This document shows, in pieces, positions 35,117 through 41,691 of a DNA stretch of 50,042 nt. This DNA comes from an uncultured Eubacteriales bacterium (GTDB lineage: Bacteria; Bacillota; Clostridia; Oscillospirales; CAG-272). Made by a program: the position numbers and the translations under genes. The stretch lies in contig CABUHS010000018.1 of NCBI GenBank assembly GCA_902491535.1, positions 1 to 50,042 on the forward strand, in the 5' to 3' direction. Position 1 is the first letter of the stretch. Every line of letters starts with the position of its first letter. The notes beneath the pieces were generated by a model. It ran no database searches, had not been told where the DNA came from, and saw nothing but the letters and a program-made list of their open reading frames with translations.

Positions 35117-36313
35117 ATGACCGAAGATATTAAAACTATTAATAAAATACGTACAATAATCGACAATGCCGTCAAAAGAGAAATTTTATTAAAAATCGTT
35201 TTCTCAAAACCCGCAGACAAAGCAGTGAGGAAATCCGTTTTGAGCTTCTTTTTGAAAGACGGTAAAAAATATGTCAGGCAGGAGAGCTTTATGAAAGACG
35301 GCAAAGCACTCCACGAAAATTTCTCTGACGTCGAACTTACAGACCGAGTATGCCTACTGTTAGACCGATACGGTCAGGCTGATATTCTTACATCGTCCGG
35401 AAGCTGTACAGTCATGATATCAAAAAGCGGTAACATTCATATATCCGACAAAATCGCAAAAGAAGAAGGCTCATCAGACATCCGTGTCCGTATAGCGGAT
35501 CACGACCGAAAAAAGACACATCTTTTAACGCCTTCGGCCCCGTTTCTTTTCCCTCTCGGTATAACCGATGAAAAAGGAAATATAATAGAACGACGCCACT
35601 CAAAATTCCGCCAGATCAACCGTTTTCTCGAACTTGTTGATGACATTTACGACAAACTTCCGGAAAGCGGAATGCTTACCGTATGCGATCTCTGCTGCGG
35701 AAAAAGCGTACTCTCATTTGCGGTATACTGGTATCTTACAGAGATCCGTAAAAGAAAAGTAGAAATGTACGGAGTTGATATCAAACCCGATGTTATAAAG
35801 CTTTCGGCAGACATAGCAGGATCGCTCGGAATGAACGGCCTTCATTTTATATGCGGAGATGTATCCGCATTTTCTCCTCCAGAAGCCCCGTGCATGGTTC
35901 TGTCACTTCACGCCTGCGACACTGCTACAGATCTCGTATTATCACTCGCTGTAAAGTATAAAGCAAAAATTATTCTCTCAACTCCGTGCTGCCATCACGA
36001 AATTTTTCATCAGCTCAAAAAGATGCCAGCCGAGCTGTCAGCCGCATACGGCGGCCGCTCAATGCTGCGTCAGAAGCTCGCAGACTCGCTTACTGACGGA
36101 TTGCGCTCCGCACGGCTGGAGCTTGAAGGCTATGAAGTAGATAACATCGAGCTTGTCGATCCCGATGACACCCCGAAAAACATCCTTATCCGCGCCGTGG
36201 CAGGAAAAAAACTTTCCGAACAGCAAAAACGGTTAATGCGTCAAAATTACGACAAGTGTCTCAATTTTTTTGGTATTTCTCCGTCACTCGACAAGCTTAT
36301 CGACATTAAATAA
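35117..36313 (+). CDS. SAM-dependent methyltransferase (METTL25/GSTCD-type domain)
   Basis: From ATG 35117 the product has about 398 residues. The N-terminal third has no clear relatives. The SAM fold starts near residue 195 with CDLCCGKSVLSFAV and continues with GVDIKPDVI, SLHACDTATD and STPCCHHE, the pattern of the Methyltransf_32 domain found in METTL25 and GSTCD. The substrate is unknown; RNA is a fair guess for this group. The ribosome site is weak, and an AAGGAG at 35061-35066 is too far away, so the start may be wrong. It is convergent with the germination gene, two bases from its stop. Confidence 0.75.
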   Translation: MTEDIKTINKIRTIIDNAVKREILLKIVFSKPADKAVRKSVLSFFLKDGKKYVRQESFMKDGKALHENFSDVELTDRVCLLLDRYGQADILTSSGSCTVMISKSGNIHISDKIAKEEGSSDIRVRIADHDRKKTHLLTPSAPFLFPLGITDEKGNIIERRHSKFRQINRFLELVDDIYDKLPESGMLTVCDLCCGKSVLSFAVYWYLTEIRKRKVEMYGVDIKPDVIKLSADIAGSLGMNGLHFICGDVSAFSPPEAPCMVLSLHACDTATDLVLSLAVKYKAKIILSTPCCHHEIFHQLKKMPAELSAAYGGRSMLRQKLADSLTDGLRSARLELEGYEVDNIELVDPDDTPKNILIRAVAGKKLSEQQKRLMRQNYDKCLNFFGISPSLDKLIDIK

Positions 36314-36315
36314 TT

Positions 36316-37689
36316 TTATTTAAGGGAAACTCTGAAGAACAGTCTTTTCAGTCCTCTGAGATTAAACGGAATTAACGGATAAAGATACCCGCGGCCTCCG
36401 TCGACAGTTTTGTTCGTCACAATCAGCAAGATCATGAATGCAAACCCGGTTATAAAGCCCCATACCCCAAAAAGCGCAGTCAGGACGACCATTATTATTC
36501 TCATAAATTTTATTGCGTAACCGAGTTCATAACTGGGCTGCGCAAAGCTTGCAAGTGCAGTAAAAGATATAAAAAGAATTATTTGCGGAACAAGCAATCC
36601 GATCTGTACGGCAAAATCGCCGAGAATGAGTCCTGCGACAACGCTGAATGAATTCGACAGCGCATCGGGGGTGTTCAGAGACGCAAGCTTAAGACCATCT
36701 ACCATTATCTCAGCCATAAGTATCTGAACTACTATCGGAACCGCATACTCACCCTCAGGTATTACAAATGAAAGCCACTCCGGAAGCATGTGAGGATACT
36801 TCAGACTCAGAAACCAGAGAGGGATCATAAAAACCGATATTATGACAGTCAGCAGCCGCACTACCCTGAGATAGGTACCAACGGTTGCCGGAAAATAAAA
36901 ATCGTCACTCTCCTGCAGAAAGTCAAATATGGACGTCGGAAGAATCATTACTGACGGCGAATTATCGCATATGATCTCCACACTGCCCTCCATAAGCATA
37001 GCCGCCGCAGCGTCAGGACGTTCGGTATACCTTATTTTAGGAAACGGATTCAGACGGCGCTTCGGGACAAGCAGTTCGGCGAGACTTTCCTGGCCCATAT
37101 TTACTGCTCCGATATCAATAGACCTGATCTTATCGGATATGCTTTTTACAAGCTTGGGATCTGCCCGTCCCTCAATATATGTTACAACAACGTCTGTTGA
37201 TGTAAGCCGTCCTACGTTATAAGCTTCCATCCGAAGTTTCGGATCCCTTACACGCCTGCGTATCATCGCAGTATTACGTATCAGCACCTCCGAAAATCCG
37301 TCATGAGGTCCGCGCAAAACCTTGTCTTTTTCAGGCTCTGCTATCCCTCTTGAAGGATATTCGCGAGTATCAATTATATATGCATCGTCACTGCCGTCTA
37401 TTATAAATGCGGTCGCGCCGCTCATAACTGCTTTGACAAGCAACTGAACATCGCGGGTTTTCTCAGTTTCAACATACGGAATATTCTCTGTCGCCGAAGT
37501 AAGATCTGTTGCTGATGTAATATGTTCAAATACCTTAGACATAGATGCGTCTTTGACAAATCCGTCTATATAGTAAAACATTGCTTCAGATGTATACGAA
37601 AGCCGAAACCTCCGTTTCAGAATATCAAAATTCTTGTCCGGCGACAATATATTTTCAAGTGCGGTCTTATAATCGGTATATACGGACAC
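36316..37689 (-). CDS. GerA-family spore germination protein (GerAA/SpoVAF type)
   Basis: This protein has a soluble N-terminal half with RGPHDGFSEVLIRNTAMIRRR-like wording near 130, and a C-terminal half with about five membrane segments (FPATVGTYLRVVRLLTV; PEGEYAVPI). These are marks of the GerA A-subunit/SpoVAF family in the inner membrane of spores. The start is set at GTG 37689 because AGGA lies six bases upstream; a TTG at 37728 would translate a triplicated GCAGGAAA leader into NAGNAGKAG. A possible sigma-G promoter precedes it. No GerB or GerC partner or spoVA operon is adjacent, so an orphan or SpoVAF-like role is likely. Confidence 0.85.
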   Translation of the reverse strand: MSVYTDYKTALENILSPDKNFDILKRRFRLSYTSEAMFYYIDGFVKDASMSKVFEHITSATDLTSATENIPYVETEKTRDVQLLVKAVMSGATAFIIDGSDDAYIIDTREYPSRGIAEPEKDKVLRGPHDGFSEVLIRNTAMIRRRVRDPKLRMEAYNVGRLTSTDVVVTYIEGRADPKLVKSISDKIRSIDIGAVNMGQESLAELLVPKRRLNPFPKIRYTERPDAAAAMLMEGSVEIICDNSPSVMILPTSIFDFLQESDDFYFPATVGTYLRVVRLLTVIISVFMIPLWFLSLKYPHMLPEWLSFVIPEGEYAVPIVVQILMAEIMVDGLKLASLNTPDALSNSFSVVAGLILGDFAVQIGLLVPQIILFISFTALASFAQPSYELGYAIKFMRIIMVVLTALFGVWGFITGFAFMILLIVTNKTVDGGRGYLYPLIPFNLRGLKRLFFRVSLK

Positions 37690-37737
37690 TGTATTTCCTG
37701 CCTTTCCTGCATTTCCTGCATTTGACAAATTTTATAT

Positions 37738-37767
37738 TATTATTCGGATTTTATGCGTTTCTTATAC
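37738..37767 (-). promoter_or_regulatory. Possible sigma-G promoter of the germination gene
   Basis: On the minus strand GTATA (37763-37767) lies 18 bases from AATAATA (37738-37744). The sigma-G consensus is GYATR, 17-18 bases, CATANTA. Predicted transcription would start about 40 bases before GTG 37689, which fits forespore expression of a germination gene. A/T richness makes chance matches common. Confidence 0.4.
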
Positions 37768-37837
37768 AGAAACACATTTAATTATTATAAATCTTTTCTT
37801 TATCAAAGGTTCGATCAGCGAACCGAAAGGAGTCATT

Positions 37838-38575
37838 ATGAATATAACAGATTGGTTCGGTCACAAACAGATCAATTTTACTGTAGGAGACCGTGAAAGC
37901 TTCATCGTATGCCCAGAAAATCCGCTTCCGGGAAATCCCTGGGTATGGCGCACAGAATTTTTCGGCGCTTTCGATCAGGTCGACAGAGCGCTGCTCGAAA
38001 AAGGATGGCATCTTGCATATCATCACGCGAGGGATATGTACGGAAGCCCCGCTTCTATCGAAATGCTCCATGAATTCTATCTTGTTGCAACCTCGGAATA
38101 TAAACTCAGCATGCGTCCTGTTCTGTTCGGATTCAGCCGCGGCGGACTTTATGCAGTTAACTTTGCGGCAAAATATCCCGAATATACCGGTATACTTTAT
38201 CTTGATGCACCTGTTACGGATATTATCGGAGCATGGCCGGGACGTTTCCCCGAAAGCCTTGAATGGAAGCAGTGTAAAGAGGCATACGGACTTACAGACG
38301 AAACTGCAAAGACCTTCAAAGGCAATCCCAACGATTATGCTGAAAAGAACGCACGCGACGGTATCCCGGTAATAATAGTTGCCGGAGATTCCGATTCCGT
38401 TGTTCCCTATGAACTCAGCGGAAAGATATATTATGAAAACTACAAAAAAGTAAGCGACAAGATCGAAGCTATTATAAAACCCGGATGCGATCATCATCCG
38501 CACAGTCTTGCAGATCCTGCTCCTGTTGTTGAGTTCATAGAAAAATATGCCGATTCGAGAAAGGTTTTCGGCTGA
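37838..38575 (+). CDS. Alpha/beta hydrolase, probable esterase
   Basis: This 245-residue cytoplasmic hydrolase has the nucleophile Ser100 in GFSRGG, an acid at Asp184 or Asp186 in VAGDSDSVVP and a histidine in CDHHPHSL (219-222). No signal peptide is seen. The N-terminal RPxNPLPGNPW-like wording (CPENPLPGNPWVWRTEFFG) recurs in hydrolases near glycoside hydrolases, so a sugar ester is a reasonable guess, but the substrate is not shown. GAAAGGAG precedes the ATG, after a small GGTTCG-ATCAG-CGAACC hairpin (37808-37824). A terminator follows. Confidence 0.85.
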   Translation: MNITDWFGHKQINFTVGDRESFIVCPENPLPGNPWVWRTEFFGAFDQVDRALLEKGWHLAYHHARDMYGSPASIEMLHEFYLVATSEYKLSMRPVLFGFSRGGLYAVNFAAKYPEYTGILYLDAPVTDIIGAWPGRFPESLEWKQCKEAYGLTDETAKTFKGNPNDYAEKNARDGIPVIIVAGDSDSVVPYELSGKIYYENYKKVSDKIEAIIKPGCDHHPHSLADPAPVVEFIEKYADSRKVFG

Positions 38576-38601
38576 TAAATATTCATATCTATAAAAGCAG
38601 A

Positions 38602-38627
38602 TGCTCCGCGCATTTCAGCGCGGAGCA
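38602..38627 (+). terminator. Hairpin terminator after the hydrolase gene
   Basis: A 10-bp GC-rich stem (TGCTCCGCGC / GCGCGGAGCA) with a 6-base loop lies 27 bases past the stop. The T run is delayed and short (TATTTTA), so termination may be partial. Confidence 0.6.
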
Positions 38628-38698
38628 GACTGTATTTTACAAAGAAATTTATTGTTATTACAAAAAGACGTTTAGTCAGAAAAGGTACGGTTCTGAAT

Positions 38699-39766
38699 TT
38701 GAAAAAAAGACTTTCCCGATATAATCCAACGTCAAAAAACATTCCGCAAAATGAAAAAGTCCAAAAAAATATCGGAAATGAACTAAATGACATTGACGGT
38801 ATTCCCGTATGCGGTACCATACTTAAAGGGGTAGGCGGAATATACTCCGTTTACAGCGACGGAATCACATATTCATGTCAGGCACGAGGTTTATTCAGAC
38901 ATGAAAAGATAAAGCCGCTTCCGGGAGACCGCGTAAATATACTTGCAAGAAAAGACGGGGTTATAAAAAACGAGGATGACGGCGGAGACGGAGTTATAAA
39001 AGAAATACTTCCGAGAAAAAATTCGCTCATCAGACCGCCTCTCGCCAATATAGACAATCTTTTTGTGATAATCGCTTCGGCATATCCCGATCCTTCTACC
39101 GTTATTGCAGATAAGCTGATAACTATTGCGGAATTCAACGGAATCGAGCCGATCATAATTATATCCAAATCAGACCTTGCTCCCGATTCGGCTGCTCATA
39201 CATCTGATATATACAGAAAATGCGGCTTTAACGTTTTTGTTACAAGCTCCGAAAAAAAAGAAGGAATCAGCGAGCTTCGGAATTTTATAATAGAAAAATG
39301 CGGCAATTCCGTAAATACATTTGCCGGAGTTTCAGGCGCCGGAAAATCAACTCTTATGAACACGCTCTTCCCCTCTCTTTCGCTTGAAACAGGCGAGCTT
39401 TCTCAAAAAATAGGAAGAGGAAAAAATACAACGAGAACTTCAGAGCTTTTTACTATGAGAGAGCTTTTCGGCGATCTTAACGTATCGGAAGAAGATAAAC
39501 TACTGTACGGCTTTCTTGTGGATACACCGGGATTCAGTATGATAGATTTCACAAGATTTGATTTTTACGGAAAGGACGACCTTCCATATACTTTCCGGGA
39601 ATTCAGACCGTTTCTTACAAAGTGTAGATATACAAAATGCACGCACACCAAAGAGGACGGCTGCGCAATTTTACAGGCACTCAAAAACGGTATCATTCCC
39701 GAAGAAAGACATCAAAGCTATCTTGAAATTTATAACGATATAAAAGACAAGCATGCATGGGACTGA
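38699..39766 (+). CDS. rsgA: RsgA, 30S-assembly GTPase
   Basis: This 355-residue circularly permuted GTPase helps mature the 30S subunit. The OB fold covers about 38-110. The G motifs come in permuted order: SKSD near 155, then GVSGAGKST, GKNTTRTSEL and DTPGFS. The zinc site is CRYTKCTHTKEDGC near 308-321. The TTG at 38699 gives a basic N-terminal extension of about 37 residues; no closer start exists. AAAAGG lies about 14 bases before TTG. The leader is strikingly like that of rsmH. Confidence 0.93.
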   Translation: MKKRLSRYNPTSKNIPQNEKVQKNIGNELNDIDGIPVCGTILKGVGGIYSVYSDGITYSCQARGLFRHEKIKPLPGDRVNILARKDGVIKNEDDGGDGVIKEILPRKNSLIRPPLANIDNLFVIIASAYPDPSTVIADKLITIAEFNGIEPIIIISKSDLAPDSAAHTSDIYRKCGFNVFVTSSEKKEGISELRNFIIEKCGNSVNTFAGVSGAGKSTLMNTLFPSLSLETGELSQKIGRGKNTTRTSELFTMRELFGDLNVSEEDKLLYGFLVDTPGFSMIDFTRFDFYGKDDLPYTFREFRPFLTKCRYTKCTHTKEDGCAILQALKNGIIPEERHQSYLEIYNDIKDKHAWD

Positions 39767-39850
39767 CGGTAATATATCGCAAATTTCGATATCAATTTAC
39801 AAAATTCACTCCCTTTGACCTTTCACATTAATAGATTTAGATACCGTCAG
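39763..39850. repeat. Inverted 9-mers flanking an A/T-rich spacer after rsgA
   Basis: CTGACGGTA (39763-39771, spanning the rsgA stop) and TACCGTCAG (39842-39850) form an inverted repeat 70 bases apart. It borders the region where the SAP-domain gene begins, so it may be a trace of an insertion or deletion, or simply a long-loop hairpin. No gene is seen in 39767-39942. Confidence 0.35.
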
Positions 39851-39942
39851 CTTTGCTAATTTCAGCTTGAGGTTGAGAGTTGACCGTAATGTAATCGAAA
39901 CAACAGAGCGAAGTTTGATATAGTAATAGAGGAACATATATT

Positions 39943-40515
39943 ATGAATAACAGACCTGTTTTAGACAGGAATTTAGACAGCAAAACATTTCGCGATTACT
40001 ATTATTTGAAAGAGGAATTAGTAAGCTTTTGCAAAAAAAATGGCATTCCTATTTCAGGCGGAAAAACAGAAATAACAGATAGGATCGCTCATTTTCTCGA
40101 TACTGGTAAAATATTGTCTACCTCAACGAAAAGAAAAAAGGTAACAGCAATATCCACTATTAGCGAAGATCTGGAAATCGAAGCAAACTTTGTTTGTTCG
40201 GAAAAACATAGAGCATTTTTTAGAAAACATATCGGAAGTGGTTTTTCATTCAATGTAGCTTTTCAAAAATGGTTAAAAAACAATACGGGAAAAACTTATA
40301 GAGAAGCGATTGCCGTTTATTATCAAATTCTTGAGGATAAGAAAAAGGGAAAAACAAAAATTGATAAGCAGTTCGAGTACAATGCTTATATTCGAGATTT
40401 TTTTGCAGACAATAAAGGAAAATCTTTGGAAGAAGCAATTAAGTGTTGGAAATACAAAAAGCAATTACCAGGACATAATCGTTATGAAAAAACAGACCTT
40501 ATCGCAATAGAATGA
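39943..40515 (+). CDS. SAP-domain protein with DUF6434-like region
   Basis: This 190-residue protein has an N-terminal SAP-like helix-extended loop-helix at about 15-55 (LKEELVSFCKKNGIPISGGKTEITDRI), a possible DNA or RNA binding motif. A second conserved region at about 78-140 (FRKHIGSGFSFNVAFQKWLK, NTGKTYREAIAVY) fits DUF6434. Function is unknown. Its codons are more A/T-rich than those of its neighbours, and its stop directly meets a broken ABC transporter gene, which suggests recent arrival. AGAGGAAC lies 10 bases before the ATG. Confidence 0.72.
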   Translation: MNNRPVLDRNLDSKTFRDYYYLKEELVSFCKKNGIPISGGKTEITDRIAHFLDTGKILSTSTKRKKVTAISTISEDLEIEANFVCSEKHRAFFRKHIGSGFSFNVAFQKWLKNNTGKTYREAIAVYYQILEDKKKGKTKIDKQFEYNAYIRDFFADNKGKSLEEAIKCWKYKKQLPGHNRYEKTDLIAIE

Positions 40516-40519
40516 CAAC

Positions 40520-41252
40520 TTCCGCTCTAATCCCTTGAGTTTCAGATATACTCCCAAAAAGGAGGTTCTGCACGGTATTTCAATGAAGCTCAGACGCGGA
40601 GAAAAGATCGCAATTGTCGGATATAACGGCGCAGGCAAATCGACTCTGATAAGTCTTATTATGCGGCTCTATACCCCTGACGGCGGAGCTGTTATTTACA
40701 ACGGGAAGAACGTATCCGAATATGACATACACAGCTACAGAGAACGTATAGGCGCTGTATTTCAGGATTACCGGATATTTGCCGCAACGGTGGCAGAAAA
40801 TGTTCTCGCAGATGAATTTACCGAAAATGACGAATTACGGGTAAATGCAGCACTGAGGAAAGCCACTTTTGATATCAAGCTTTCCGAGATGAAAAACGGT
40901 ATAAACACTATGCTTACACGCGAATTTGACGAGGACGGAACGAATTTATCCGGAGGAGAAGCACAAAAGATTGCGATAGCACGTATCTTTGCCGGAGATC
41001 ATGATCCGTCTGCTTCGCTTGATCCGATAGCAGAATACAAGCTTAACAGACAGATATCCGATTTTGCCAAGAATAAAACCGTTATATTCCATTTCACACC
41101 GCCTTTCAACAACGCGCCGGGCTGACCGTATCTATATGTTAGAAAACGGATATATAACAGAACAGGGAAATCACGACGAACTTATAAACCTTGTCGGAAA
41201 ATATGCGGAAATGTTTACCGCTCAGGCTGAAAATTATATTAAAAACAGTTAA
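40520..41252 (+). pseudogene. Broken ABC transporter ATPase domain
   Basis: This is the remnant of a fused ABC exporter: only the ATPase half is left, beginning SFRYTPKKEVLHGISMKL. The Walker A GYNGAGKST, Q-loop FQDYR and signature NLSGGEAQ are intact. Walker B is deleted in frame: AGDHD runs straight into PSASLDP, so the expected ILDE with the catalytic glutamate is missing. Then one extra C near 41089 shifts the frame, and the H-loop and tail (SHRLSTTRRADRIYML to the stop at 41252) continue in another frame. With no membrane domain, no Walker B and a frameshift it cannot work as a transporter. Confidence 0.9.
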
Positions 41253-41274
41253 AAACGTCAAACGATCTGTAAAC

Positions 41275-41315
41275 AAAAACAGCCTTCGTAGATACTCTCT
41301 TCGGAGGCTGTTTTT
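41275..41315. terminator. Bidirectional terminator between the ABC remnant and feo genes
   Basis: An 11-bp stem AAAAACAGCCT / AGGCTGTTTTT at 41275-41285 and 41305-41315 has T runs on both descending sides. It separates the rightward ABC remnant from the leftward feo group and probably ends both. Confidence 0.85.
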
Positions 41316-41336
41316 ATAAATCCGAAATACGGAACG

Positions 41337-41513
41337 TTATTTATCTTTATGACACATGCAGGAGGCTGCACATCCTGAGCAGCTGCCACAGGAACAGGAG
41401 GAATGTCCCTTCTTCTTATTACGCACCATCACGGTAATAATTACCGCTACTATACCGATCAAGATAAGCGCTACTGCAACCGTGCCTATATTACTTCCTA
41501 ACCATGCTATCAT
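41337..41513 (-). CDS. FeoB-associated Cys-rich membrane protein
   Basis: This 58-residue protein has one membrane segment (about 5-30) and a cytoplasmic tail rich in Cys: CSCGSCSGCAASCMC. It matches the small FeoB-associated Cys-rich family, which takes the place of FeoC in many Firmicutes and may pass or sense iron or an Fe-S cluster. The start follows GGAG six bases upstream. It is the last gene of the feo group, 178 bases after feoB. Confidence 0.88.
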   Translation of the reverse strand: MIAWLGSNIGTVAVALILIGIVAVIITVMVRNKKKGHSSCSCGSCSGCAASCMCHKDK

Positions 41514-41567
41514 AATGATCTCCATTCTGCCGCCCTGCGGCGGAACAAACTTTTACGAAATTCTCAT

Positions 41568-41586
41568 GTGTTTCCGAAGGAAACAC
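41568..41586. repeat. Short perfect hairpin between feoB and the Cys-rich gene
   Basis: GTGTTTCC-GAA-GGAAACAC forms an 8-bp stem with a 3-base loop and no T run on either side. It could stabilise or process the transcript between feoB and the small gene. Confidence 0.45.
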
Positions 41587-41619
41587 AAATATACCCTGTC
41601 CCATTTTAAGGAAAATTTG

Positions 41620-41669
41620 AGCGTGAAATAATTATACAAAAGGTCGGTGATTTAATATAATTTCACGCT
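41620..41669. repeat. Inverted repeat AGCGTGAAAT / ATTTCACGCT after feoB
   Basis: Two exact 10-base arms (41620-41629 and 41660-41669) enclose 30 bases just past the feoB stop. It could form a long-loop hairpin in the feoB 3' end, or serve as a protein site; the spacing is three helical turns. Confidence 0.4.
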
Positions 41670-41691
41670 ACAACTCCTTAACTGATTTTTC

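Noticed and set aside
37690..37728. NAGNAGKAG as a real N-terminal repeat of the germination protein
   Set aside because: It comes from a triplicated GCAGGAAA leader; a GTG with a well-spaced ribosome site lies right after it.
40535..41125. ABC ATPase fragment as a functional small gene
   Set aside because: Walker B is missing and the frame is broken before the H-loop, so ATP hydrolysis is not possible.
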